Positions 35,601 to 47,366 of a DNA stretch of 64,000 nucleotides are shown here, one piece after another. Source of the stretch: Rotaria sordida (lineage: Eukaryota; Rotifera; Eurotatoria; Philodinida; Philodinidae); contig CAJNOL010000066.1 in NCBI GenBank assembly GCA_905250125.1, forward strand, positions 62,001 through 126,000, in the 5' to 3' direction. Below the pieces are notes generated by a model that saw only the letters and a program-made list of their open reading frames with translations, did no database searches and was not told where the DNA came from. Within the stretch, counting starts at the first letter, position 1, and each line of letters opens with the position of its first letter. Position numbers and translations under genes: made by a program.

Positions 35601-38600
35601 AAGAAGATTCTATCTTTGATTTTTCTTAATAAATAAAGCGTATATGATCAAACCTCGGCAACTTGAGATGGTCCACCAAGTTGATCGATTAATTCATCGA
35701 GAGTATTTGGTGGCAGAGTTTTTCCAAGTATTTCAATATTATTTAATAAATCTGCTTTCATATTAAATAATGCTTCAATAATTTCTGTATTGGTCATTTT
35801 CCGTTTATCGTCTTTAAAAAACAAAATAAAGATTAAAATTTAGATTTTGAATTCAACATAATAGATTTTATACAAATTATTTCAGATAAAAGTTATTTTT
35901 ACTCGTGCACAATCTAAATAGCAGTCTCAATTAAAAAATGAATATGAGAAAAATAATTAGAATATGTTCTTATACGAGACATTAAAAAAAATACCAATTG
36001 TTAGTAAAATATGGTGTGCTATGTGCATTATATAGATCGTAATGAGCTATGAATATACTGAAAACGGTTTGTATCCTTAGCATATTGCTGTTGACATTAT
36101 GTATTTTTACGATATTTTTTTACTGGGGGGAAACAGCGTATTTCAAGTCGAAAAGTACATCAAAGTATGAAAAAGTATTTTCAAGTACACCGAAGTACGA
36201 TGTTTGCTCTAGAATCATCTATGTTTTTTTAAATAAATCATTGAATTTTAAGAAAAACATCAAGTCACAAGACGTAATCAACCTGCAGATCGAAAAATTT
36301 TTTGTTTATATAATTTGTTCATTTCAAGAACCTTTAGTTCAATTATATATTCAGAGCTGCAAATTCCAAACGACTCGAATGGGATACATATGGGATATGA
36401 TTTGTTTTCAAAGGAGGTACGTCCGTGAAGTACTTGTTTATTTCGAAAATCAAACCTATAAAATTGATAATATAACTGAAAAGTGCAATTTGTAGTCAGA
36501 CAAATCCTATCATCGTTCTTCTTTGTACAAGAAATGATCTGTAACGCTCATTTATTTATGAAAAAATAAGTTCATAATAATGCTACATTGCTCACAATTC
36601 TGTTTAGAAAGCAAGATAAATATGTTCCTTTAAAACGCATGTTAATTATTTCAATCGACTAGCACCAATCTTTTTATATGACTGTATTTTTTGTTGACTG
36701 CTTACACATTTAATTATTTCAGATTGAGACTGTACAAATGTATAAAAATGTTCACATTGAATATTTCTCTTTAATGAAACTTTCAATACAACATCCTGCG
36801 AATATGCATTCGAGTAGGAAGTTGAATAAACGTTTGTGCTTCGATTGTGATCACTATCATACAATCTATGCGTAGTCTGAAAATTTTCCTTTTTGAATTT
36901 CATCAGTGTCTATATCTTTAAAAGTGAATGCTTAAAAAAAATCTTCAAAAACTGATCGAGAATTGAATATGCTTTTTAGCGTGAGATTGAAAAGTCAGAA
37001 AAACGATACCAGCTCAAATTGAAGTGTTTATTGGTTTTCAATAAAAAAAAAGGTAATTTAGGTTTAGTCTAAGAGTCTATAGATAGATCTGATGACTTTT
37101 AGAATATCCTGAAAGTTTCAGCCGTAAATAATGTTTCTTCGTCGAGTAATTGAATTTTCAAGTGAACGCAATTTTTGAGAATTCAATATATTGACGAAAG
37201 AATTTTCTTTTCAGCTAAATCTTTCAGAATATTCTAAGAATTATGAGATCTATCTATAAACAAAATTATAGATCGAAATCTTGTCATTTGATTTTTTGAG
37301 AACTATTTAAAAATGAATCGAAAATCCAGTAAACCGATCATCACTCAATGACACAGACCTATGGAGGTGGACCAAAGAAGAAAAATCGAGACTTCAGTAC
37401 TCTGAAGTATTGAAGTCTCGTTTTTTCCTCTTGGGATGAGTCCTTTTAGCCATTTGATATTCTCACTGAGATCTGTCTGTGGATTCAATATGAATTTGAA
37501 CGGTGCGTATCAATTGTAGGAAAGATATTCAGGTATGGATTAATATAAACGAAAAATTTTCTTACAATTCTGTACATTAGATGAACTATCTTTTTTTTGT
37601 ATTCGTTTAATAGGTAAACCACCATCAGTATCAGTTTGTCCAAGAATTTCTGCAAATGTATGTTGTTGTAAATATGTATCTTCAATTAAAAAACTTTCAC
37701 AACTATTTTCATTATCACTATTATGTATTTCATCAAGTTGATTATTATTATTTTGATCACGATGTTTTGTTGTTGTACGACGTTTATTTGATTGAACAAA
37801 TGATGAATAACATTCAACATCAGAATCATCTGAACTTTCATTTGTATCACATGATATTGATCGTGTTGTACGACGATGTGTTGATTTACGTTTTTTATTT
37901 TGTCGAATTTCATCATCTTCATTATTTGGTATTAAATTAAATAATGATGACATTGTTTTAGGTTGTTCAATATTCGTTGGAAAATGTTTTTCAATAAAAC
38001 TTTGAATTACACCTCTATTTAAAGAAAATGTGAAAAATGATTTTTATGTTTGTTTTAAATAATTTAATTTACTTTGCAGTTGATACAAAATCATTTAATT
38101 CTCCTAATTCATCTAATTGTTCTAATGTTTTAGCTTCACCTGTTGATTGTAAACCAATAACGACACACTAGAATATATATATATATATATATATTTATTT
38201 GTTTTGTTAAAAACAAAAAAACAATTTACTTTGCCATCTTGAACAGCTTGTCGTGACAATTCAACAACTTTTGATACTTTACAAGCAATACATAAATATT
38301 TAAAAAATCGTTGATGACCTAACCAATAACGTGCTACAACATGATTACGAACAATATTTGATGTATCAGCTAAATCAAATGCTTGTAAAAGTTTTTCTTT
38401 TATTTCAATCCACTAAAACGAAAAGAAAATAAAATTAATAAAATTTTATTTTTGAAATACAACTATTTTTTTTTTATTTCTTACTAATTGAACAGATCGA
38501 TCATAGGTTTGAAGATATTCATTTTTTAATGGAACATCAAGTATAGAAAAAAGTACACCAGAAAAACTTAATTGTCGCGCAATATACATTCCACGAAGTT

Positions 38601-41600
38601 TCATATCCATAGCAACAAGTTCCATAGCACCAACACCACGTTGTTCAATAGCTTGAATAAAATGATTAAAATCACTAAATGATGTACCTGGACCCCATAA
38701 ACCAAGTCGAGTCATATAAGCCATATTACGTGGTTCCGATGCACCTGTTGCTGATGCATAAATAATACGTGCATTTCGTAAACGAGCTTGAAGATCAAGA
38801 ACAGCTAAACCTGTTTTAGAAGATTTAGCTGTTGGACTTGGTGCAAGATTTTTTGCTTTATGACATTCATCAAAAACAATCTAAATAAGAAAATAGACGT
38901 AAACAATATTTTTATCATATGAGAATATTTTTCTATATGAGCTGCAGAGGAGAAACAACATTATATATGATTAATATATGTCCAATTTTCATCTATGAAT
39001 ATAACTATACTAATCGAAATTTGATTGATCAATTCAATCATTGTACGAAAAAAGTGTCTTAGTTTTGGTTTTAGACTGTTGATATGGAAAAAATTTACAG
39101 TTAAACTTGAATTTTTACTTATTGTCATTCTCGACACTCAACATATAAAAGATTATTTGATGATCTGAATTTTTCACAATTAATAAAAAATTAATGGGAC
39201 AGATTTTTTATAAAACTGAACTGACGAGAAAACTCCCTCCCTCGAACCGATACTCGTCGTTCGAGCTCATATTGAGTTTACAAGGAGGTCTCAGTAAGAT
39301 TAGAAAGTCTCAAAAGGTTCATCCTAAGAGAGAATAAACGAGACTTCGGTACTCCGAAGTACGGTACTTCACTTTTACTTCGGGGCACTGAAGTCTCGCT
39401 TTATTTCCTTGGTTCGTTCCTTCTATGTCACTAATTTTTTGCTTATAGATACTACATAGTGTTCCAGTAAAGGTCCTGAAATGATTTTGGTTCCTATTGA
39501 GATTTGACTAAACTATCGAGTTTTTACTATATGTATTTTCTAGAGGTTTCGAGTTTTCGAAAAACTCGTATTTTTGAATTTCGATCTAAAACTTTGCACA
39601 TATAGAGAGCTCAACCAGAATAACTTCCATAATAAAATTCACAAGTTTTGAATAAAGTCTCTTCAATATATGAGACTTGCAAGATACAGACTCTTTTCCA
39701 TGGGTAGAGTATATAATATGCATTTTTCGAAAGTTTCATATCTCGAAGAGACTTTGTTAAAAACTTCGGAATTTTTTTATGGAAGTTAGTCTTGTTGAGT
39801 TGCCTATGTGTGCAAAATTTCGGATCAAATTTCGAAAATACAAATCTTCCAAAAATCTGAGGATTCCAGAAAATAGACATTGAAAATTCAATAGCTAACG
39901 AGAGAACCTCCTCAGGTGTCAAATCGCTTTTCAACTGAGATGATGTTCATTAGATGAATATTAGTGACTAATAGAAAAGTCTGGAATAGATTGGTTTTCC
40001 ACGCTTTCATTCTCGAAATATCGATGTTTCACTAGATTTTTCAACAAAAAGCTATAGTCCACTCAGATCATGTGGAAAATTGACTTTTTAGTTTTTACTT
40101 TAAACTTTACATGAACAAAGTTCCCAGTGAGATTAGTTCATTGAATAAGTTGTAACTTTTCTAATATCTCTTATCCTGAAATATTGAATATTCGAAATTC
40201 TTTCATATGTAAAAGCAAATTTTGTTCTTATCTGAACATCTCCAGAAAGGAAATAGTAATTTCATAATAAACTAATTTCATTAAGAACGTTATCCATGTA
40301 AAGTTTGATGTCGAAAGTCGATTTTCCATGTGATCACAACTTTTTGTTGAACAATTCAGTAAAATTTCGATATCTCAAGGACGAAGATTCGGAATACTAA
40401 ACTATTCTAGAAGTTTCTATTATTCACTAGTACTCATCAAATGAACATCATCTCAGTCGAAAAACGATTCGATACCTGACGAGACTTTCTCGTTAGTAAA
40501 ATAATAAAATTTTTATTTAAGCATTTTTCCTCATGTAGAAAAACTCGATATAAGTTTTATCGAAATAAAACAAACTAAAACTTACAACGCCATCAAAATC
40601 TTCACCACCTAACCATTGAATTAATTGTTTCATTCGACTATTATATTTAACTTTTGTTGATGTATTTTGACTTTCACTTATTAATGATGGATATGTTGCA
40701 AAAATAACACCACGTTTTATTCCACCATTTTGTGGTGAAGATATTTTAGCATATTTTAACTAAATAAATATACAAAAGATAAAAAGAAAAACCAATTTGT
40801 TATCTTTCATTAATACTTTATTTAATGCATGAACTTCTATAAATTGAGCACCAATATCATATAAATCACGTTGTGCATCATATTTAAGATCATTTGAAAC
40901 ACTCAACCTAACAAATCAAATTCATTTCTTTTTTTTTTTTTGTTATGTTCAATTTATTTTCTTTCAAATATACCATAAAGATTTACGTCGTCCAAGTAAA
41001 TAATTTTCATAAATAAGACCAGCTATTGTTCGACCTTTTCCAACACCAGCTCCATCACCTTAACAAAAATAAAATTTAATTCAATACATAAAATTTTTCT
41101 TCAAAATAACAAAAATTCAAAATACCAATAAGAAATCCAGCTCTTGTTCCATCTGGTAAAAATGTATGAAGACGTTGTGAAGCATAAACAATTGTTTCAA
41201 GTTGTAAAGCTGATAATGCATTTGATTGAATTTTTTCATTTGGAATTGTTAATTGATAAGTTATATCTGGTAATTCAACAGATGCAAGTGATGATGTTTC
41301 AACAACAGGATCAGGATGTCGATCACCTAATCGAACTAAAATTAAACACAAATAAAATTATTATTTCTTTTAAAATTATAAACATACGTTTAAGTGGCAT
41401 ATAATCTGAATATGTATCTGCTGTCTGTGCACTTTGATTTTCTTCATCATCTTCTTCTGTTTCAATATCAGTTGGAATTTTAATTGGAAACTCCTAAATA
41501 AAGAAAAATGATTATACTTTAATATAATTATTAATTAACATACAGTTGATACTGGTAATGTTGGTTTTAAAGCAGGAATAAATTGATGAACCATATTTGT

Positions 41601-42024
41601 TGATGATGATGATGATGGATTTTGTGTTAATGGAGAAATTGTTGTAGGCATTGAATAAAGACCTGATGGAATTGTAATTGGTCGTTGTAATCGTATAATA
41701 GGTCGATTTTGTACAGGTGCATGAAGACCATGTAAAATAATTGGACGTGTTATTGTTATAGGTGATGTTGGAAGTATAGGTAAATTAGGAAATGATTGTG
41801 GTTTAGGAGGTATAGAAGATTGGGATTCTATTGAACGTTGCTACAATATTTTATCTAATTAGAAATGAAAATATTTAATAAACAAATCTTACACGTGCAA
41901 TTTCATTTGCTTGTCGATTTGTTTCTGATAATTCTTTAAAAGCCATTGAAAATGGATCATCTTCATCTTGTACACCATCATCATCATTTTCATTGATAAT
42001 TAAATCATTTGTATGTGAACTCAT
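32653..42024 (-). CDS. SBNO: Strawberry notch homologue (SBNO helicase-like nuclear protein)
   Basis: 1301 aa from 20 minus-strand exons: 42024-41893, 41840-41544, 41493-41388, 41335-41126, 41058-40974, 40907-40817, 40759-40586, 38880-38485, 38412-38230, 38167-38073, 38014-37566, 35811-35654, 35585-35318, 35255-35168, 35102-34813, 34751-34605, 33567-33464, 33405-33148, 33087-33011, 32950-32653. Nuclear DExD/H-box-type regulator linked to Notch and EGFR signalling and transcription. Visible: ADTYSDYMP and [20 protein letters not shown] at the start of the conserved core, Walker [12 protein letters not shown] (K256), [15 protein letters not shown] box (369-372), [67 protein letters not shown] (helicase C part, GRTHR 882-886), [31 protein letters not shown] and the C-terminal [17 protein letters not shown]. 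An acidic, Ser-rich linker with HRRTTRS-type basic patches fills exon 11. No PHD finger, as in animal SBNO. Three introns exceed 1 kb and hold repeats. Confidence 0.95.
33640..34250 (+). repeat. Dispersed repeat family B, copy 2 (SBNO intron 16)
   Basis: Matches 6190-6810 in the same orientation along its length. The strongest segment is around 34118-34240 against 6696-6800, where even one reading frame aligns ([13 protein letters not shown] against YLCQTSYYRAENF), although I think DNA similarity explains this. It occupies much of the 1.04-kb intron 33568-34604. Confidence 0.6.
36960..37360. repeat. Hairpin repeat family C, copy 1 (SBNO intron 11)
   Basis: Inverted repeat with centre near 37168: GATCTGATGACTTTTAGAAT...GAATTTTC against GAGAATTCAATATATTGACG...TATGAGATCT. 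The same hairpin, in diverged form, is at 58905-59520 (shared TTTCAGCCGTAAA-like, TCTTCGTCGAG, TTCAATAT and ATCGAAAATCCAGT). Confidence 0.65.
37369..37443. repeat. Small stem-loop, family D copy 1
   Basis: GGACCAAAGAAGAAAAAT and CGAGACTTCAGTAC are mirrored by TTCAATACTTCAGA-like and GTCTCGTTTTTTCC...GAGTCC. It is related to 39316-39420. Confidence 0.55.
39316..39420. repeat. Small stem-loop, family D copy 2
   Basis: GGTTCATCCTAAGAGAGAAT and ACGAGACTTC are mirrored by GAAGTCTCGC and TTTATTTCCTTGGTTCGTTCC-type sequence; the loop contains CTCCGAAGTACGG. Same design as 37369-37443. Confidence 0.55.
39892..40502. repeat. Long inverted repeat in SBNO intron 7
   Basis: Arms 39892-40125 and about 40288-40502 are inverted copies with moderate divergence. 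Shared words are CTAACGAGA, CTGAGATGATGTTCATT, TTCAACAAAAAG, CATGTGGAAAAT-like and AAACTTTACATG. The spacer is about 160 bp. No coding frame. Confidence 0.7.
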
Positions 42025-43873
42025 TCTTTTTATTTTTACAAGATATTTTATTTTTTTTTTGTCTATTGTCTAGAGAAAAAAATTGACTAGTTGTAGCAGA
42101 TCTATCGTCTTGACAAAATGCATAAATCCAAATGTCATTCTATATACATATATATTTTTTCCGAGAAAAATGTCATTTAATGACAATCAATGTCTCATCA
42201 CACTCATATTTTAAGGACTATATCTAAAATATATATGTTTAGTAAAGTTATTGACATTTTCATGTACTTGATTCACAAATGACTGTTCTTGTTCTTACCA
42301 GTATTTATACTCTTTCTAAGAACCAATGATTAATGATTCTTATGCCATCTGTCTTTTCAAATGATTGGTTAGATTGAAAACTAATATTAGATTCATCCAG
42401 TTACATATCTTAAGTTCGAGAATTATTCAAATGTGTATTGTTTACGCAATTTTTCATTCATTATAACCATCTGCCTACATGAAATGAATCATCGCGGGAA
42501 AAATTTTTTGGTTGTCAAAACACAGAAACAATAATTTTTCTAAAGATTATTCGAATAAAATTTAACTTTGATAAAGAGATATAATTATTCAATATAATCA
42601 AAGAAATACTTCTTTTTCGTCATTAGACTTTCAAGAAAGAACATGTCAATGAATTTTTATACAAACGTTTTTTTTTTCATGAAAAGTATCGAATAATGAC
42701 CTTTATAACTAAGAATTATCAGATAAAAATTAATTTTCATCTTTCTAAAGTTCTTGAATATTTTCTTTCTTTGCACAATCACTATCTTAACACACATTGA
42801 ACAATCTAATTGAGAGTTAAATGGTTTATGAATATAAGTGAGGTTTACTGAAAATAATGTTACAATATTAACTAGAAAAAAAACAATATATCGTAACTTC
42901 GAGTTAACTCACGACTACTATAATGAAAAATATGAACATTCATGAACAGTGAAATGTGTAGGTTGGTAAGACTTGATCACACTCAAAACTGAAGTTGTTG
43001 GCTAGGCGAACCTTATTATCATGTGGAGATTGAAACTTTATATATATATATATATATATATTGCAATTAAGAAAAAATGAAAAACTGGAACCTCACTAAA
43101 GTCAACTAGCTATTCCGCCATGATTCTTATTTACACCTACTTGTATGTAAACTAGACCAATTATAGAATCCTGTGCTCAAAAGACAAAGCTATTTACAAC
43201 ATTCGAACAGTTGTCATCTCTTTCTACTTACTTTATTTTATTCAATGAAAATACAGCTCTAATAACAGTACAATATTTTCATAACATTCTTTATGTTAAT
43301 CAGATAAAGAATGCTTCTTGTTCAGCATACTATCACTACCAATATTTAAAATTTTAATGAATAAATGTCGTTGAAATTATTCTTTGGATAAATTCTTGAA
43401 AACTTTACGAAAATTGCAAAAAGTCAAAACACTCTCATAGACGACTTGCATATTTTATTATTTGAACTATTGGTCGATTCTTTTTTAAAAGAATATGTAA
43501 AAAGTTTGCTTAGGATAATAAATAAATTCCCACTAAGCCTTCCACTCCTGTGAACATCAATTGGCGACTTGATATGCATTTTAAAAAAGCTTGCCTATGA
43601 AAGCATTATTCCACAGTTTCATATTTTCCAACTTCCTTGTCACCTTTACTACCTATCAGAATAAAAAAACGAAATACCATCGGTTTTTTTCTCTATTACT
43701 TAACGTTTATTGGTTTTCTAGCCTGTCTCATTATGATTGTGACATCTGTTCTTATTAATGATTGGTCGGAATTCGTGCTCGAATCGAACCTGTGCATCGT
43801 GGATTGTATTCGAAATTAGTAAACATTTAGACATATATTAGATTTAATCCGTTTATTTTGACAAAAAAAAAAC
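42025..43873. other. Divergent intergenic region between SBNO and signal peptide peptidase
   Basis: 1.85 kb that must carry both promoters. It has a (TA)n run at 43039-43061. A 60-codon frame at 43637-43819 encodes one hydrophobic helix followed by NLCIVDC; it could be a lone first exon of a tetraspan protein or chance, and I do not call it. Confidence 0.45.
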
Positions 43874-46227
43874 ATGTCGGCATCAGTGGAGAATGCTACA
43901 TTATCGCCATTATTAGATACAATTGATATTATTAATCAAACAAATGAAACAAATACAACACAAAAAGAGGTTTTTGTTGCACGTACAGATGGAATGTTAT
44001 TATCATATTCATTTCTTCTAATTGCTGCACTTTTATGTGTTTATTTTGGTTCATATCGTTCAATAACACGTAAAGATAAACAAAAAACATCAGGTGAAAA
44101 ACCTGATGTACTTACAGCTAAAGATGGTAATGAATTTCTAAATTTGATTATATATATATATATATATATAAAACACAAAAGAATTTTTATTGTTTATTTT
44201 TTGTAGCGGCTATGTTTCCATTTATTGCAAGTGGATTTTTATTTGGTATTTATTTAGTTATATTACTTGTTTCAAAAGAATATATAACATTTGTTCTTAA
44301 TATTTACTTTTTTCTTATTGGTATTGTTGCACTTTTTCGAGCATTACATCCAGTCTTGCTCAAAATTCGTTTACCTGTATTGGATAAAATTCGTGAAAGA
44401 CAATTTCATATAACATTAACTGAAAATAAGCCATCAAATACAACGACAGAGACAACAACAACGACACCACCAACAACAACGACACCAACAACAGAAAAGG
44501 ATTTAATGCATATAGATTTTAACTTTGATCTTATTGATGTAGGAGCTTTATTTTTTTGTGTTTTAATTGGTGTTTGGTATTTTCTCAAACGACATTGGAT
44601 AGCAAATAATATATTTGGTATTGCTTTTTCAATTAATGCTATTGAAATTCTTCATTTTAATAAGTAAATAGAATTATTTATTATTTAAAAAACAAAAAAA
44701 ATTTTTTTTCATTGAATTTGTTTTTTGTGTAATAGAGTTTTAAATGGAGTTGTTTTGCTTAGTGGTCTTTTTGTTTATGATATTTTTTGGGTTTTTGGAA
44801 CAAATGGTAAATGAATTTTGTTTTGAGGTTTTTTTTATTTTATTTGATAAATTATTTGTTTATTTTAGTAATGATAACGGTTGCCAAATCATTTGACGCA
44901 CCCATCAAATTACTATTTCCACAAGACTTAATTGAGAATGGATTATTGGCTGCGAATAAATTTGCCATGCTTGGACTTGGTTTGTTTTTAAAAATTCAAA
45001 TATATCGGTCACTTAAAATGAACGAGAATGAGCAAAACTTGATATTTCAATTATTAATATAGGAATGAGAGTTAGAAATGAAGAATCTGTTTGTTGGTTG
45101 AAAGGCAACACTTTCAGAAAAAAAAGTAATCTATTAGGAAAGCTTATCAGCCGTTAAGTCCTGACATTCACGATGACTTTCAGGAGTGGAAATGATTATA
45201 TTTGGCAGACTGTCTTACAGAAAAAGTGATATCTTTCAGAAATCAGCAAGTATGATCTTCGCCGCAAATCAGTTATTTGCATTTCGACTACCGAAGCTAT
45301 TAGCAACAATTTGAGATGATACCTGCAGTATTATATATATGATAAATATTCAGAAAGAGTGACTGTAAGGAATGATCACCCAAACGAAACTCACGAATAT
45401 AGATGATCGGAAAGCATTCGATAGCTAGTTAATATATTTACAAACGTAGCCAAAAATTGGAAAAGGCTAGCACTTCTAGCTCCTTCCTTATCAATACTTA
45501 TGATAGTATCAAAAAAAACAGGTGATAATTTATCTGATATTTTTATTGGCCAGAAGTTTTCTTTTTCTGCTTACTCCAGAGAAAGTTTGATAAATTCTGC
45601 TTCCTTCATGAAGTCATAGAAAATAGCATAATTGCTATGAACAGATGACTGAAGAATATAAATTTTCCTACAATCTAACAGTTCTATCTACAAACGAGCA
45701 ATAAATTCAAAATTCATCGAATAAATCTTATAGTCCGACTAAAATTTTTAGAATTCATATTTACATACATTGCTATGGTCTTGTTTTAAAGAACAGAAAA
45801 TACCCTTATAAAAAATTTTCAAATAATGACAATTTAAAATATCAAGTTTTCTTCATTTAATATATTCAACAAGAAACCGATATATGAATTCGTATATTTT
45901 ATTTAATTTGTTTTTTTTTCTTTTCATTCTTTAGGTGATATTGTCGTTCCCGGTGCGTTTATTGCTTTATTACTTCGTTATGATATGACTCGTAAACAGG
46001 CTGGTAAAAAACCATCAACACTTTATTTTACTGTTTCATTTATTGCATATATAATTGCTTTGGTTATTACAATACTTATTCTTCAAATATTTAAACATGC
46101 TCAACCAGCCTTACTTTATATCGTACCATTATGTTTAGTATTTCCACTTGTAACAGCATTGATTTGTAAAGATTGGACAACAATGTTTGCTTATGAGGAT
46201 CATACATCAGAAAAGAAAAATGAATAA
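43874..46227 (+). CDS. HM13: Signal peptide peptidase (intramembrane aspartyl protease)
   Basis: 394 aa, five exons: 43874-44126, 44207-44663, 44736-44806, 44869-44979, 45935-46227. Presenilin-type protease of the ER that cuts signal-peptide remnants in the membrane. All signatures are present: Y251-D252 (GLFVYDIFWVFGTN), GLGD 296-299 with D299, and QPAL 354-357. Also AMFPFIAS and KRHWIANNIFGIAFSINAIEILH. The C-terminus KKNE is a KKxx ER-retrieval signal, as in human HM13. The N-terminus has several Asn-glycosylation sites. A Thr/Pro run of about 20 residues (163-180) sits in the loop before the active TM helices and looks like a lineage-specific low-complexity insert. An AATAAA (46223-46228) overlaps the stop codon. 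First of three genes in a row. Confidence 0.95.
44980..45934. other. Signal peptide peptidase intron 4, 955 bp
   Basis: Falls inside the GLG|D active-site motif. No gene or repeat recognised in it. Confidence 0.5.
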
Positions 46228-46489
46228 AATCAACAATTCTCAATATCAATTCATTTATCTGTTGTTGATTTTTTGTTTCTTTGTTCTGTTGTCTTTTTGA
46301 ATATTCTATTTATTGATGTTGTATTTCATTTAATAAGAAAAAAGAAAAAAAAAATAATTTTATCATCGTGCAATAGATCTGTATGACAATAAGAAAAAAA
46401 AAAACCTATTTTAATGTTGTTTGTTTTGTTTTGTTTCGAAATACATTTAAACAAACTTCAATAATAGACAGAAAAACAATTTATTTTGC

Positions 46490-46501
46490 ATTTATCCTTA
46501 G
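46490..46501 (+). promoter_or_regulatory. Candidate acceptor (trans-splice) site before seipin
   Basis: TTTATCCTTAG ends 3 bases before the seipin ATG, with a T-rich stretch ahead and no upstream coding exon. Spliced-leader addition is known in bdelloid rotifers; a 5' UTR cis-intron is the alternative. Confidence 0.45.
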
Positions 46502-46504
46502 ATT

Positions 46505-47320
46505 ATGGGTACACGTTTTAGTACTCGTAATTTAATTCAATATACACAATCATTAATGACATTTATTTGTGGTAGTATATGTTTATTGCTACTTTCAATA
46601 CTAACATATGTAACACTACGAAAACATTTACTACCAACATCACATCTTATTATGCCAATGTCTCTTGGTTTGCCGCCATCGTTTAATCTAAAAGATGATT
46701 TAATTTTTCTAAAATCATCAACGAATTTTCCATCATATCTTGTTAGTTATATTAATTTAAGTGATACAATATATGATCAATATCCACTTGATATATCATC
46801 GCATTCATATCGTGTTGAACTTCATTGTTATTCACCACGTTCATATAGAAATCGTCAACTTGGATCATTTTTTGTTCAATTAATATTAAACTCAACATCA
46901 CATCAATTAATTATTGAACATTCACGTTTAATTTTATTTCCATATCAATCAGATATAATTCGTTTAATACGAACATTTCTTTTTTTACCATTATCAATAT
47001 TTCGTATTGATTATGATCGATGGCATTTGAAAGAAATTTTAATTGAACGTTTAAATAATCAAGAAAAGTCAAAACGTTTTATTGAAATAATTCAGTTAAA
47101 TATTATTCCATCGACATTTCAACTTGATCAATGTTCAATACATTTTGATATACGTGATTTAACCGGTCTTGTCTATTTCTTCATAAATTATCCGATATTA
47201 ACTGGGTGTTTTTCGATAATTGCTTTATTTTCTATGTATATGACATTTTATTTGATTATAACCGGTTTAACTATGTTAAATCAAATGAGCAAAAGAGAAT
47301 ATTCTAAGAAAAAGGAATGA
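46505..47320 (+). CDS. BSCL2: Seipin (lipid-droplet biogenesis protein)
   Basis: 271 aa, single exon. ER membrane protein that forms rings at ER-lipid-droplet contact sites and controls triglyceride flow. It has the seipin layout: TM1 at about 17-37, a lumenal beta-sandwich of about 190 residues, and TM2 at about 231-257, with short cytosolic ends. Recognised blocks: YRVELHCYSPRSYRNRQLGSFF (102-123, the family's YxVxLxLxxPES..N..LGMF), HSRLILFPYQSD (139-150), IEIIQLNI...LDQCSIHF and DLTGLVYFFINYP (218-230, the TGLRYLLYNFP block). The tail is basic (KREYSKKKE). It lies 277 bp behind signal peptide peptidase and 46 bp before the USP37-like gene, same strand. Confidence 0.88.
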   Translation: MGTRFSTRNLIQYTQSLMTFICGSICLLLLSILTYVTLRKHLLPTSHLIMPMSLGLPPSFNLKDDLIFLKSSTNFPSYLVSYINLSDTIYDQYPLDISSHSYRVELHCYSPRSYRNRQLGSFFVQLILNSTSHQLIIEHSRLILFPYQSDIIRLIRTFLFLPLSIFRIDYDRWHLKEILIERLNNQEKSKRFIEIIQLNIIPSTFQLDQCSIHFDIRDLTGLVYFFINYPILTGCFSIIALFSMYMTFYLIITGLTMLNQMSKREYSKKKE

Positions 47321-47339
47321 TTATTTTCAGGTTTCATTA

Positions 47340-47351
47340 TATCTTTTTTAG
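47340..47351 (+). promoter_or_regulatory. Candidate acceptor (trans-splice) site before the USP37-like gene
   Basis: TATCTTTTTTAG ends 15 bases before the ATG and only 31 bases after the seipin stop. A 46-bp gap leaves little room for a separate promoter, so a shared transcript cut by trans-splicing is likely. Confidence 0.5.
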
Positions 47352-47366
47352 ATAATAAATGTTAAA

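Larger units (their letters stand above)
35812..37565. other. SBNO intron 11, 1.75 kb
   Basis: Contains hairpin family C copy 1 (about 36960-37360), a small stem-loop at 37369-37443, and a plus-strand open frame 36049-36495 (148 aa) that starts with a signal-anchor-like [20 protein letters not shown]. Part of that frame (36150-36200) is made of AAGTAC repeats, so I do not call it a gene. Confidence 0.5.
38881..40585. other. SBNO intron 7, 1.7 kb
   Basis: Largest intron but one of the gene. Holds a small stem-loop (39316-39420) and a long inverted repeat (39892-40502). The frame 39611-39934 (-) overlaps the repeat and is not a gene. Confidence 0.5.

Noticed and set aside
37656-37940. Plus-strand open frame across SBNO exon 11
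   Set aside because: Shadow of the coding strand: His/Tyr-rich translation produced by the antisense of Asn/Ser/Asp codons.
43637-43819. 60-codon membrane-like frame ahead of signal peptide peptidase
   Set aside because: Only one hydrophobic helix, no downstream exon found, and it could be promoter or UTR sequence.
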